The position numbers and the translations under genes are program-made. A stretch of DNA of 56,738 nt, from positions 1 to 56,738 of the forward strand of contig JADJFB010000030.1 of the NCBI GenBank assembly GCA_016708845.1, in the 5' to 3' direction. The DNA comes from Bacteroidota bacterium. GTDB taxonomy: Bacteria; Bacteroidota; Bacteroidia; B-17B0; Aurantibacillaceae. Shown here piece after piece: positions 19,034-28,365 of the stretch. The notes beneath the pieces were generated by a model that saw nothing but the letters and a program-made list of their open reading frames with translations, searched no databases and was not told the DNA's origin. Position 1 is the stretch's first letter, and every line of letters starts with the position of its first letter.

Positions 19034-20738
19034 CTTTAATTTTATCCTTATCCAGTAAAATGGTTTTATCTGGTTTTTTATTATAAATAGACGAATAGTC
19101 TCTTAAACTCTCTTCGTAAGTTGGGGTTACCTTTACTCCTTGAAATTTAACTTCGATATCATTTTCGTAAAAAATAGTTAGGTAATTAAATCCAGCTTCG
19201 TCATAAAATTTCCAATCATTTTGCTTCATTCCACCAGTGTATTTTCCTTGAGTCATCTTGCGCCCATTTTCATAATACCAAGTATGTTGTCCGTCTTCAT
19301 CTCCATTTAAAAATCTACCTTCAAAACGCAACTTTTCTTTTGGCATGTAATAACGTTTCCATAAACTATCTGGTCTGTCGTTCACATATCTACCTATTTC
19401 TTTATATTCAGGAGTTTCATAAACCCACAAACCTTCCTGCATATCATCAATAAATTCTCCTTTAGTAATAATTTTTCCATCTTCGGTATATTCTGTCATG
19501 ATACCGTCGCGTTTATTATCAATATAAAATTCCTGGCGCATTAAAGCTCCATTTTCATAATACCAATTCCATTCGCCTTGAGCTCTACCTTTTTTATCAT
19601 ATTTACCCTTTTGTTCAATTTGTTTGTTAGGGTAATAAAAAATCCATTCTCCAATACGTTTGTCGTTAGCATATAAACCTTTTCCTCTAAATTCTCCGGA
19701 GTTGTGAAATTCGGTCCAAATACCAATTCTATTTCGCATACTATCCACAGCACCGTAATCAGTTTTAATACCTTCTAAATAAATAATTGCTGAATCTGGA
19801 ACTGGTCTGTTTCTACAAACATATTTTTTAATCATTACATCACTTGTGTCATCTCTGGCAATTGGTAATGAATCGCACATATATTTTTGACGGTAATGGT
19901 AATGAGTTCCAACTGGCATGCCATTAATATAACCACCTTCATATTTCATGGTGCCATCATCATAATAATCTTTATATACATCAAGCTTAGCTAATTCTGG
20001 TGCGTTTTTTACTGGTTTACCATTATTAAATTTTTCAGTATTACTTAAATTTCCCTTTTTATCATATGTTTTCACATATCCATCCACTACATCATCTTTA
20101 TATTTTTTTTCCTCCTTAAGTTTTCCATCTTCATAAAATTCTTTCCAAACGCCTTGTTTTTTACCATTTTCATCTTTACGATTTAAACGATCTACACTTG
20201 CTAAAACTCCGCCTTGGTATTTCATAATCGAAATAATAACTGAGTCTTCAGAAAATTCATAAGCATAACCATCCGGTTTACCTTTTAAATAAGGCATTAA
20301 TAATTTTGTTTTACCTGATGGATAATACGTAAATGAATTTCCTTGTTTTATGTCGTTAATAAAGGCTTCTTTACTTGACACACGTTGATTAGTGTCATAA
20401 TTAAACGTATAACCGTTTTTCTTACCTTCAATATAATTAACTGATTTTGTAATTTTTCCTTTTTCAGAATAGAATTTCCAAACGCTATCTAACTGAAAAT
20501 TTTTACGATTCCCTTCAATTTTTATATTACCATTCTTATAATAGTTTTTCCAATAACCATCCGCTTTGCCATCACGCATAGTTCCTTCAGATGATTTAGA
20601 TCCATTATCGTACAAAAATGTATTATATCCGTTTGGATTTGTAGTTTGAGCAGATATTACAAAAAAAGTAGTATTAAGAATTAATACTAAAATAATTCTT
20701 TTATAGAAACATGAAAATTGAAAAACAATCCTATCCAC
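19011..20738 (-). CDS. Secreted YwqK/MORN-like repeat protein, 575 residues
   Basis: About fifteen repeats of the form G-x-W-x-x-Y-Y-x-N-G-x-x-x-x-E-G are visible, for example ADGYWKNYYKNGNIKIEG and GEWNWYYENGALMRQEFY. This is the beta-hairpin repeat of the YwqK/MORN-like family. The N-terminus has a hydrophobic segment ending FFVISAQ, a plausible export signal with cleavage before the Gln, so the repeats are probably periplasmic or surface-exposed. The acidic-basic tail (DKIKDDKKDEE) overlaps the start of the multi-PAS kinase by 23 bp. Translational coupling of a repeat protein with a kinase suggests a sensory or envelope role. Antitoxin annotations given to this family are not supported by any toxin here. 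Confidence 0.82.
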   Translation of the reverse strand: MDRIVFQFSCFYKRIILVLILNTTFFVISAQTTNPNGYNTFLYDNGSKSSEGTMRDGKADGYWKNYYKNGNIKIEGNRKNFQLDSVWKFYSEKGKITKSVNYIEGKKNGYTFNYDTNQRVSSKEAFINDIKQGNSFTYYPSGKTKLLMPYLKGKPDGYAYEFSEDSVIISIMKYQGGVLASVDRLNRKDENGKKQGVWKEFYEDGKLKEEKKYKDDVVDGYVKTYDKKGNLSNTEKFNNGKPVKNAPELAKLDVYKDYYDDGTMKYEGGYINGMPVGTHYHYRQKYMCDSLPIARDDTSDVMIKKYVCRNRPVPDSAIIYLEGIKTDYGAVDSMRNRIGIWTEFHNSGEFRGKGLYANDKRIGEWIFYYPNKQIEQKGKYDKKGRAQGEWNWYYENGALMRQEFYIDNKRDGIMTEYTEDGKIITKGEFIDDMQEGLWVYETPEYKEIGRYVNDRPDSLWKRYYMPKEKLRFEGRFLNGDEDGQHTWYYENGRKMTQGKYTGGMKQNDWKFYDEAGFNYLTIFYENDIEVKFQGVKVTPTYEESLRDYSSIYNKKPDKTILLDKDKIKDDKKDEE

Positions 20739-20840
20739 AAGGTTAAAACTAAACCTCTAAGTTAAAATTTAAATTCGTATAATGAATATAATTATCAATG
20801 AATTATTAATAATTAACTGTATGATTTTTGTCGTAAAAAA

Positions 20841-21260
20841 CTAAAAACTCTTCTTTACTTCCACTTGATTATTAATAATAAAATCTCCTTCTTTTTTACC
20901 ATTTACAAAAACACCTTTTGATTTTACTTTATTATTTTCATAAAGTGCTACTTCGGCTTTTTCATTAATTTTAGAAATATCATCTACTTTTAATAATAAA
21001 CCTCCGTTTTGATTATAATAACACCACTCCCCAACTTGTTCGCCATTTGAGAAGTTTTTCTTAAGAGCAATTATACCATTTTCATAATAAAATAGCCACT
21101 CACCCTCACGTTTATTATTTACATAATTACCCTGAGCTTTTACATTACCATTTTGGTAATACACTACGTGTTTACCATCTTCGTTTAAATTACCAGTACT
21201 TTGACTTTTAACTGTAAACGCTAAACATAAAAAAAATGCTGAAATGATAATAGTTTTCAT
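20841..21260 (-). CDS. Small secreted YwqK/MORN-like repeat protein, 139 residues
   Basis: It has a signal peptide MKTIIISAFFLCLAFTVKSQ and then about four repeats related to those of the larger neighbour (HVVYYQNGNVKAQGNYVNNK, REGEWLFYYENG, GEWCYYNQNGG, KSKGVFVNGKKEG). It lies 102 bp upstream of the 575-residue protein in the same direction, so the two probably arose by duplication and may be co-transcribed with the kinase-regulator pair. Function unknown. Confidence 0.8.
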   Translation of the reverse strand: MKTIIISAFFLCLAFTVKSQSTGNLNEDGKHVVYYQNGNVKAQGNYVNNKREGEWLFYYENGIIALKKNFSNGEQVGEWCYYNQNGGLLLKVDDISKINEKAEVALYENNKVKSKGVFVNGKKEGDFIINNQVEVKKSF

Positions 21261-21346
21261 AGTAGTAGATTTTATTGGTTATAATAAAAATAAAAAAACT
21301 ACTACATGAATTTTAAAATCCAAATAAACTACCTAATCTTTTTCGC

Positions 21347-22324
21347 TTAAAGTCCAAATTTAGCCGATAACTCCAACATTTTATTAATTGGCTTTTTTGA
21401 TTTTTCAATCATATCATCACTCATTAGTAATTCAGGTTGTTCGTATTTTAAGGTGTTATAAATTTTTTCTAAAGTATTTAATTTCATATACGGACAATCA
21501 TTACAAGCGCAACTATTATTTGGAGGAGCTGGTATAAAAGTTTTACCAGGACTAGCTTTTTGCATTTGATGAATAATACCAGTTTCAGTTAACACAATAA
21601 ATTCTTGTGCAGCTGATGTTTTACTATAGTTTAAAATAGCAGTTGTACTTCCAATAAAATGTGCATGTTCTAAAATAGCGGCTTCACACTCAGGATGTGC
21701 TAATATCAAAGCTTTTGGATGTTGAGCTTTTAGTTTAATTAATTTTTCTAAACTAAAAATTTCATGTACCATACAGCTACCATTCCATAATACCATATTA
21801 CGGCCAGTCACTTTATTGATATACGCTCCTAAATTTTTATCTGGTGCAAATATTATTTTTTGATCTTTAGGAAACGACTCTACAATTTGAACAGCGTTTG
21901 TACTCGTAACAATCACATCTGAGAGCGCTTTAATATCTGCCGTACAGTTTACATAGGTTAACACCACATGATCAGGGTGAGCAGCCTTAAAAGCCGAAAA
22001 TTCGTCAGGCGGACAAGAATCGGCTAAAGAACACCCTGCTTTTAAATCCGGAATCAAAACTTTTGTTTTTGGATTCAAAATTTTAGCGGTTTCTGCCATA
22101 AAATGTACACCAGCAAATAAAATGATGTCAGCAGTCGATTTTTCTGCTTGTTGAGCGAGGCCTAAACTGTCTCCAATATAGTCTGCAATATCCTGAATAT
22201 CAGCATCTTGATAGTAGTGAGCAAGGATGATGGCGTTCTTAGTTTTCTTAAGATGCGAAATCTCTTTGAACAAATCAAGCGATGGATCAATTTTTTTTTC
22301 GAGGTAACCTTTTTCTAAATTCAT
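21347..22324 (-). CDS. nadA: Quinolinate synthase A
   Basis: It condenses iminoaspartate with dihydroxyacetone phosphate to quinolinate in NAD synthesis, using a 4Fe-4S cluster. Recognisable blocks are NAIILAHYYQDADIQDIADY, GVHFMAETAKILNP, the first cluster cysteine in LIPDLKAGCSLADSCP, the second in WNGSCMVHE, and the third in CACNDCPYMKLNTLEKIY. The 325-residue length is normal. No nadB or nadC lies beside it. Confidence 0.96.
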   Translation of the reverse strand: MNLEKGYLEKKIDPSLDLFKEISHLKKTKNAIILAHYYQDADIQDIADYIGDSLGLAQQAEKSTADIILFAGVHFMAETAKILNPKTKVLIPDLKAGCSLADSCPPDEFSAFKAAHPDHVVLTYVNCTADIKALSDVIVTSTNAVQIVESFPKDQKIIFAPDKNLGAYINKVTGRNMVLWNGSCMVHEIFSLEKLIKLKAQHPKALILAHPECEAAILEHAHFIGSTTAILNYSKTSAAQEFIVLTETGIIHQMQKASPGKTFIPAPPNNSCACNDCPYMKLNTLEKIYNTLKYEQPELLMSDDMIEKSKKPINKMLELSAKFGL

Positions 22325-22803
22325 TATAATAATATAATATTTTTTAAAATTTTAAATTATAGTTATAGTATATAGGCTGTTAATACTGTGTAAAAATAAG
22401 CTTTTGTTTACTAGGATTTATAGTAATTTACAGTCTATTAACAATTATTAAACCATCTTATTAATCATAATTGTTTGGTTTATAGATTAATGGGTAGTAA
22501 TGAACAAAACGTTGAATTATAAAAATAGTTTAAAACTTCTGTAGGAATGATCATAATTTTATGTGTGTAAAACTGTACAAACAAACTAATAGTTTTTGAA
22601 AGTAAATTTTGTAGTATCAAAAAATAGCTTAAGTAAATTAGCTATTAACAAAACACTAATTAATTACCGAAACTTATTAACGATAAATTTAATTATACAC
22701 AGTAATTTTGTTAATTAGCGTTATGTATAAATGACTCATTTTCAGCACCTGTTGTTATGAGTGTTAATTAACGTTGATTACAAACTATTAACAAAACTTT
22801 GAT
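22325..22803. other. AT-rich intergenic region between nadA and rpiB
   Basis: 479 bp of very AT-rich sequence between divergent genes. It has many short ttaatta/attaac motifs but no ORF with coding character, no strong hairpin, and no recognisable riboswitch or RNA gene. It should contain both promoters. Confidence 0.5.
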
Positions 22804-23238
22804 ATGACAAAAATTGCTATAGGTAGCGACCACGCTGGCTTTGAACTAAAAGAAGTACTAATATCGTATTTAAAAACCAAAAATACCGAAGTAATTGATA
22901 AAGGTTGTTATAGTTTAGAGCGTGCTGATTATCCAGATGCAGCGCATGCCGTTGCAACGGCTGTTATTAATAATGAAGTTACTTTTGGTATATTAATGTG
23001 TGGCAGTGGCAATGGTATTAATATGAGTGCTAATAAACATAAAGGTATTAGAGCTGCTTTATGCTGGAATTCTGAAATTTCGGCGCTAGCGCGCCAGCAT
23101 AATGATGCCAATATTTTAACCTTACCAGCAAGATATATAACTATTGAAGAAGCTAAAAAATGTGTGGATGCTTTTTTATCAGAGCAATTTGAAGGTGGAA
23201 GACATGCCGATAGAATTAAAAAAATTGACGCATGTTAA
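22804..23238 (+). CDS. rpiB: Ribose-5-phosphate isomerase B
   Basis: It interconverts ribose 5-phosphate and ribulose 5-phosphate in the pentose-phosphate pathway. Start MTKIAIGSDHAGFELKEVL contains the substrate-binding DHA motif. GILMCGSGNGINMSANK has the catalytic Cys and the anion-binding loop, and RAALCWNSEIS and ARQHNDANILTLPARYI complete the family pattern. 144 residues is normal. The stop overlaps the following membrane-protein start by 7 bp. Confidence 0.95.
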   Translation: MTKIAIGSDHAGFELKEVLISYLKTKNTEVIDKGCYSLERADYPDAAHAVATAVINNEVTFGILMCGSGNGINMSANKHKGIRAALCWNSEISALARQHNDANILTLPARYITIEEAKKCVDAFLSEQFEGGRHADRIKKIDAC

Positions 23239-24773
23239 CATCCATAAAACTATTTTTTAAAAAAGAAGCTGTATTAAACGGGTTCTTTTTTTTGTTTATA
23301 GGCTTTATCTTACTTCAACGTCTGTTTTTGTTTTTAACCGTTAATCAAGATTGTATTGATAACGATCAAGTAGTGATGTGGTCGGGCGCTAAACATTTTT
23401 CGCAAGGCTTATTTTATGTTCCAAGATATTATGGGCAAGATTATAATACGATGATGGAAGGTTTGTTTGCGGCTCCATTAATAAAGTTAGGAGTAAGTGT
23501 TTATTATGCTGTGCCAATTGCTACACATCTTATTTTCTTAACTCCTTTTTTATTTACCGCATTTTATTTATTTAATAAACAAAAAAAAGAACAAGCTATT
23601 TTAGTATTAGCTATTTTGTTGTGTTTGCCTGTAGGCTTTGATATTATGACGTCTATTCCAAGAGGCTTTGTAACGGGATTATTTTTTACAAGCCTGTTTG
23701 TTGTAAGTTTATTTAACCCTAAAAATTATCGATTTATTTTAATTAATACGTTTTTGGCTTATGTCGGATACTTAGTGAGTCAAAATTCGGTCACAGTAAG
23801 CGCGCCGTTTTTGTTTTATCTATTCTTAATTAATTATAAGGATAAAAAGTATTACATCTATTCTGTTATTGGAATTTTGCTAGGCCTGCCTATTGATTAT
23901 GTATTAAATCATTTTTATAAAGCAAACCCTAATTATGTATTATACGGACTTACTAATGAGTATTCACTAGATTATTTTAAAGACGCCATTCTTAATTTAG
24001 ATAAGCGATTTGCTCATATTGGTTTTTTTGTAGAAGAGACAAGTGTGATTGTTTTATTAACCTTTATAAGTTTAGGCGTTTTACTATTTAAGAAAAATAA
24101 AAAATTGCTTTTATCGTATCTTCTTTTTTTAGTCATCATTTTAGTTTCGTTTTCTTCAAGTAAAGTCAACGATGGTATTCTTTGGCCGTTTTATTCATAT
24201 AGCCGAATGTATTTAGGTTTTCCAATAATTATATTTTTAATGATTATAAACCTTGATATAGATTTTAAAAAGGTGATGTGGTTTGTAATACCTATTGTTT
24301 TAGTGTTTACTTTATTTAAAGAAGTAACATTTAAAACAAATTTAGCCTATCATGTTCAGGAAAAAATGTGGGGCCATGTTCATTTAAATACCCTAAAAGA
24401 AATAATTGAAGCGGTTGATATCACCAAACGAATTTGTGCGGAACAAGGCGTAAATGATTTTGTGATTGTAAACTGCGCTTGGCACGACGATGAAATTAAT
24501 TATGCTGGCCCCGCTATTTATGATGATTTCCCAAACACCTTTAAGCCGTCCTTTGAACGAAGAACCTGGCGAATTTTAGAAGAGAAAGTTAACATCCACG
24601 ATAAATTTGTGATTTATACAGGTGATTATAATTACGATAAACTTATTTTGGAACAATATAAGGACGTAGACATCACTAAAATTAACGATTACGGTGTTTT
24701 TTTAATTAAAAACAATAAGCGTACAACCGTTGATTTTATAAAGCACATTAAAGGATTAACCGACGGCTTTTAA
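23232..24773 (+). CDS. Polytopic membrane protein, GT-C glycosyltransferase-like topology
   Basis: Roughly ten hydrophobic segments span residues ~15-370, followed by a soluble C-terminal domain of ~140 residues (from KTNLAYHVQEKMWG). After the first membrane segment the loop NQDCIDNDQVVMWSGAKHF carries paired acidic residues, as in GT-C transferases that use lipid-linked sugars, but overall similarity is not strong enough to assign a reaction. It overlaps rpiB by 7 bp, so it is translated from the same mRNA. A link to the pentose-phosphate step is unclear. Confidence 0.7.
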   Translation: MLTSIKLFFKKEAVLNGFFFLFIGFILLQRLFLFLTVNQDCIDNDQVVMWSGAKHFSQGLFYVPRYYGQDYNTMMEGLFAAPLIKLGVSVYYAVPIATHLIFLTPFLFTAFYLFNKQKKEQAILVLAILLCLPVGFDIMTSIPRGFVTGLFFTSLFVVSLFNPKNYRFILINTFLAYVGYLVSQNSVTVSAPFLFYLFLINYKDKKYYIYSVIGILLGLPIDYVLNHFYKANPNYVLYGLTNEYSLDYFKDAILNLDKRFAHIGFFVEETSVIVLLTFISLGVLLFKKNKKLLLSYLLFLVIILVSFSSSKVNDGILWPFYSYSRMYLGFPIIIFLMIINLDIDFKKVMWFVIPIVLVFTLFKEVTFKTNLAYHVQEKMWGHVHLNTLKEIIEAVDITKRICAEQGVNDFVIVNCAWHDDEINYAGPAIYDDFPNTFKPSFERRTWRILEEKVNIHDKFVIYTGDYNYDKLILEQYKDVDITKINDYGVFLIKNNKRTTVDFIKHIKGLTDGF

Positions 24774-24781
24774 TTATCGAT

Positions 24782-24799
24782 TTAACAATTTAGTAACAT
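24782..24799. promoter_or_regulatory. Pho-box-like direct repeat upstream of the porin gene
   Basis: TTAACAA (24782-24788) and GTAACAT (24793-24799) repeat with an 11-bp period, the spacing of PhoB/PhoP-type binding sites. A better copy stands before the adjacent phosphate transporter gene. Confidence 0.5.
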
Positions 24800-24859
24800 T
24801 GAGTTTAAGTAAACCTAATATTAAGGTGATTATTTCGCAACCGTTAATATTAAATTTAC

Positions 24860-26155
24860 ATGAAAAACACTTTATCTTTACTTATTATTTCTGTTTTGTT
24901 TACACTACAGGCTTTTTCTCAAGAAACAACACCAGTTTCTAACGATTCCTTATTAAAATACTTAACAGATTTAAGGAAGGAAGTGCAGGAGCTGAAAAAA
25001 CCTAAAAGCAAAACAACTCCATTTTTTAATTATAAAGCAGGTTTGGGGTTTGCAACACCAGATAGTTCGTATTCTATAAATATCAGATTTAGAATGCAAA
25101 ATCGATTTTTAATGAACACTAAAGACGAGGAGCATTTGGAAACAGGAAGCTGGGAAGCACGCGTGAGAAGATGTCGTTTAAGTTTTGCGGGGCACGTAGT
25201 AAATCCGAAATGGAACTATTATTTACAGTTGTCGTTTTCGAGAGGAGACATGGACTGGAGCGATGCGGATGCATCCACTCAAAACACTAGCCCGAACGTG
25301 GTAAGAGATGCAATGATTTTTTATAAACCAATAAAAAATTTACAATTTGCTTTAGGACAAGGAAAATTGCCAGGAAACAGACAGCGTGTAGTTTCTTCAG
25401 GCTCTCTTCAATTTTATGATAGATCAATTGTAAATGCAAATTTTACTCCTGATCGTGATTTTGGTTTTTTCGTAAACTATACAGCTCATTTAGGAAAGAC
25501 ATTTACAGTTTTAACCAAATTAGCAGCTACAAGTGGAGAAGGAAGAAACTCTGTTAGTAGTAATACGGGTTTAGCTTATACAGGAAGAATAGAATTATTA
25601 CCTTTAGGTGCCTTTTCTGATGGTGGTGACTATTATGAAGGAGATTTAGCTAGAGAACCAAAACCAAAAATTTCAATTGCAGGAGGATATCATTTTAATG
25701 ATTTGGCAGTTAGAACAGCCGGTCAATTAGGGAAAGACTTATTAGCAACAAGAAGTTTTAATGTATACATGGCTGACTTTTTATTCAAATATAAAGGTAT
25801 TGCTTTAAGTAGCGAATATATCAGAAGAGATACGAATGGTTTGCCAACTGTTGTGGGTAGTGACGCAAAAAGCAGAACAATAGTTACCGGTGATGGAATA
25901 AATACACAGTTAAGTTATTGCTTTAAAAACATGTTCGAGGTGGCGTTACGTCACTCATTAGTTAGTCCGCACAACGATTTATTGTCAAAAGTTAGAGAAA
26001 ATGAACAATATGGCTTAGGCGTTTCTAAATATTTAAATAAACACAAAGTGAAAGTTCAGGGAAACGTATTTTATAACAGAGAAAGAGATTTAAGTAAACA
26101 AGAGAACCACAACAGCTACTTTTTTGCGGTTTTTCAAATAGAATTAGGGATTTAA
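24860..26155 (+). CDS. Phosphate-selective porin O/P-like outer-membrane protein
   Basis: A signal peptide (MKNTLSLLIISVLFTLQAFS, cut before QE) is followed by a short coiled coil (LLKYLTDLRKEVQELKKPKS), as in OprO/OprP-type porins that trimerise. The rest is a beta-barrel pattern with alternating aromatic residues and a terminal strand HNSYFFAVFQIELGI. Internal blocks NINFRFRMQNR-like (here NIRFRMQNRFLM) and RVRRCRLSFAGHVVNPKWNY are characteristic. It lies 70 bp before a Pit phosphate transporter, and both have Pho-box-like repeats upstream. It probably lets phosphate through the outer membrane. Confidence 0.88.
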   Translation: MKNTLSLLIISVLFTLQAFSQETTPVSNDSLLKYLTDLRKEVQELKKPKSKTTPFFNYKAGLGFATPDSSYSINIRFRMQNRFLMNTKDEEHLETGSWEARVRRCRLSFAGHVVNPKWNYYLQLSFSRGDMDWSDADASTQNTSPNVVRDAMIFYKPIKNLQFALGQGKLPGNRQRVVSSGSLQFYDRSIVNANFTPDRDFGFFVNYTAHLGKTFTVLTKLAATSGEGRNSVSSNTGLAYTGRIELLPLGAFSDGGDYYEGDLAREPKPKISIAGGYHFNDLAVRTAGQLGKDLLATRSFNVYMADFLFKYKGIALSSEYIRRDTNGLPTVVGSDAKSRTIVTGDGINTQLSYCFKNMFEVALRHSLVSPHNDLLSKVRENEQYGLGVSKYLNKHKVKVQGNVFYNRERDLSKQENHNSYFFAVFQIELGI

Positions 26156-26165
26156 CCATAAGAAC

Positions 26166-26183
26166 TTAACATTAAGTTAACAT
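26166..26183. promoter_or_regulatory. Pho-box-like direct repeat upstream of pit
   Basis: TTAACAT (26166-26172) and TTAACAT (26177-26183) are identical heptamers spaced 11 bp apart, as expected for tandem PhoB/PhoP monomers. A -7-like TACTTTTA lies about 20 bp downstream. Confidence 0.62.
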
Positions 26184-26225
26184 TGCCAAAAAAACAAGAC
26201 CTTACTTTTACAAAAAAACAAAAAA

Positions 26226-27620
26226 ATGACAACGACCTTAATTATCTTTTTAGTAATATGCTTAGTGTTAGCATGTACTTTCGAATTCGTGAACGGCTTT
26301 CATGATACCGCTAATGCTGTAGCAACCGTAATTTATACTAATTCCATGAAACCAACCACGGCAGTGGTTTATAGCGGTATTTTAAACTTTGTGGGAGTAA
26401 TGACGGGTGGAATTGCCGTTGCCATGGGTATTGTAAATTTATTACCAATGGAAGTATTGGTGGATAGCAATGTATACCATGGTATTGCGATGATTTTAGC
26501 CTTATTATTATCTGCTATTATTTGGAATTTAGGAACCTGGTGGTTTGGTTTACCAGCATCAAGTTCACATACGTTAATAGGTTCTATTATAGGTATTGGT
26601 TTAGCATTTTATTTTTTACCAGATAATGTTGGTGGAAGTGCTGTAAACTGGGATAAAGCAAAAGACACAGGTTTAGCTTTATTAATTTCGCCTTTAGCGG
26701 GTTTTACAGTAGCTATTTTAATGATGTTTATTTTTAAACGTTTAGTAAAAAATGAGATTATTTATAAAGAACCAATTCCTGGAAAAATGCCTCCTATTTG
26801 GATTCGTATGTTGTTATGGACAACTTGCGGTTTAGTAAGTTTTTTTCATGGTCAAAACGACGGACAAAAAGGAGTGGGTTTAGTAATGATGATTTTAATT
26901 GCCATTTTACCAGCAAGCTTTTCTTTAGATTCTGAGATTAACTTACAAAGTACGAATGCCAATGTGATGGTAATTAATAAAATTATTTCTACTACCGATA
27001 CCACACAGTTTGGTAAAGAAGAATTTAAAAATTTTAATACGATAAAAAAACACGCCGAACATTTTGCTGTAGCAACCGCTGGAATAAATTATGCGGAAGG
27101 AGTAGCGGTTACAGAGCGTTTTGAATTAAGAAAGGACATCGTAAAAATTACAAAAAGCGCCGAAAAATTATTAAAAAGTGAAAATGTCGCGATTTCAAAA
27201 AACGACATTAACTCTTTAAAAACAGAAATTAAATCTGCTAAAAAATTAGTGGAGTATGCGCCATCTTGGGTTATCATTATGATTTCAGTTTCATTAGGTT
27301 TAGGAACCATGATCGGCTGGAAACGGATTGTAAAAACTATTGGTGAAAAAATTGGTAAGCAACACATGAGTTATGCTCAAGGTGCCTCAGCAGAAATTGT
27401 AGCTTCTATGGGTATTGGTGTAGCTTCTGCTTATGGTGTGCCGGTTAGTACAACACACATGTTGAGTTCAGGTATTATGGGAAGTATGGTTGCAAAAAAA
27501 GGATTGAAGAATTTACAACGTAAAACCATCACCAACATCTTTTTAGCTTGGGTATTAACCTTACCTGTAACCATGATTTTATCTGGAGCTTTATTTTTAT
27601 TGTTCAGAGCAATATTATAG
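26226..27620 (+). CDS. pit: Inorganic phosphate transporter, PiT family
   Basis: A secondary phosphate importer of the inner membrane. Duplicated PiT signatures are visible: FEFVNGFHDTANAVATVIYT near the N-terminus and ASMGIGVASAYGVPVSTTHM near the C-terminus, with SSSHTLIGSIIG in between. About 11 membrane segments flank a central hydrophilic loop (~residues 240-345) rich in Lys and Glu, which is common in bacterial members. The position after a phosphate porin with similar upstream repeats supports a phosphate-starvation regulon. Confidence 0.93.
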   Translation: MTTTLIIFLVICLVLACTFEFVNGFHDTANAVATVIYTNSMKPTTAVVYSGILNFVGVMTGGIAVAMGIVNLLPMEVLVDSNVYHGIAMILALLLSAIIWNLGTWWFGLPASSSHTLIGSIIGIGLAFYFLPDNVGGSAVNWDKAKDTGLALLISPLAGFTVAILMMFIFKRLVKNEIIYKEPIPGKMPPIWIRMLLWTTCGLVSFFHGQNDGQKGVGLVMMILIAILPASFSLDSEINLQSTNANVMVINKIISTTDTTQFGKEEFKNFNTIKKHAEHFAVATAGINYAEGVAVTERFELRKDIVKITKSAEKLLKSENVAISKNDINSLKTEIKSAKKLVEYAPSWVIIMISVSLGLGTMIGWKRIVKTIGEKIGKQHMSYAQGASAEIVASMGIGVASAYGVPVSTTHMLSSGIMGSMVAKKGLKNLQRKTITNIFLAWVLTLPVTMILSGALFLLFRAIL

Positions 27621-27638
27621 TTAGTTTAATTAAAGTGA

Positions 27639-27671
27639 AAACCCCCACAAACAATTTGTTTGTGGGGGTTT
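27639..27671. terminator. Bidirectional terminator between pit and the NarL-type regulator
   Basis: The perfect 16-bp arms aaacccccacaaacaa and ttgtttgtgggggttt are separated by 1 nt, with a T-run on the plus side. It serves two convergent genes. Confidence 0.92.
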
Positions 27672-27690
27672 GTTTTTTATAAAGAATAAA

Positions 27691-28365
27691 CTAAAACTCG
27701 CTGATATAGGATAACAACTCTTTATTCTCGCTAATCCAAATTACTAAACTATTATTACGAGGGGGCAATTCTAATTTTTGGCAAATACGAGAGCGATAAT
27801 TCTCCACTGTTTTTTCTGACAAAAACAACAATTCTGAAATTTCTTTAGACGTTTTATTTTGACTTACTAGCTTAAGCGTTTTTAATTCAGCTTGGCTTAA
27901 TGCTTTTAAGCCTTCTACTAATTGTTGTTTCTTCTTGTCTTCAATCGAAAGTTCGTTATGATAAGGCAACATAGCAGTACCAATATAGTTTTCACCATTC
28001 GCTACTGTATTTACACAGTCCATAATTTCATCTACGGCATTATCTTTTAAAATATAACCCATAGCTCCCGATAACATGGCATTTTTAATCATTTCCTTTT
28101 CCTGATACATGGTAAGGATGATGATTTTTGTAGTAGATTGTTCTTTAATAACACGCTTACAAACATCTAATCCATTTGCTTCAGGCATATTTATGTCTAA
28201 AATAGCGATGTCAGGTTTTTGTTTTAAAATACCGTCAATTGCTTCTGCTCCATTATGGCATTCAATAATTTTAACTTTTGGAAATGAGTGCTGCAATAAA
28301 TCCATCAAACCTTTTCTAAAAATAGGATGATCATCTGCAATTAGTAATGTATTAATCTGGCTCAT
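27691..28365 (-). CDS. NarL/FixJ-type response regulator
   Basis: The receiver domain spans residues ~5-120 (IADDHPIFRKG, phosphoacceptor Asp in IAILDINMPE, Thr in ILTMYQ, Lys in ILKDNA). The C-terminal LuxR-type helix-turn-helix is KTSKEISELLFLSEKTVENY RSRICQKL in consecutive segments. The start codon directly follows the stop codon of the TPR histidine kinase upstream, so the two form one transcriptional unit and a cognate pair. Target genes are not evident; the divergently placed adhesin is one candidate. Confidence 0.93.
   Translation of the reverse strand: MSQINTLLIADDHPIFRKGLMDLLQHSFPKVKIIECHNGAEAIDGILKQKPDIAILDINMPEANGLDVCKRVIKEQSTTKIIILTMYQEKEMIKNAMLSGAMGYILKDNAVDEIMDCVNTVANGENYIGTAMLPYHNELSIEDKKKQQLVEGLKALSQAELKTLKLVSQNKTSKEISELLFLSEKTVENYRSRICQKLELPPRNNSLVIWISENKELLSYISEF

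Noticed and set aside
19011..21260. Toxin-antitoxin system based on YwqK-like annotation
   Set aside because: No toxin gene is adjacent, both proteins carry export signals, and the operon partner is a two-component system.
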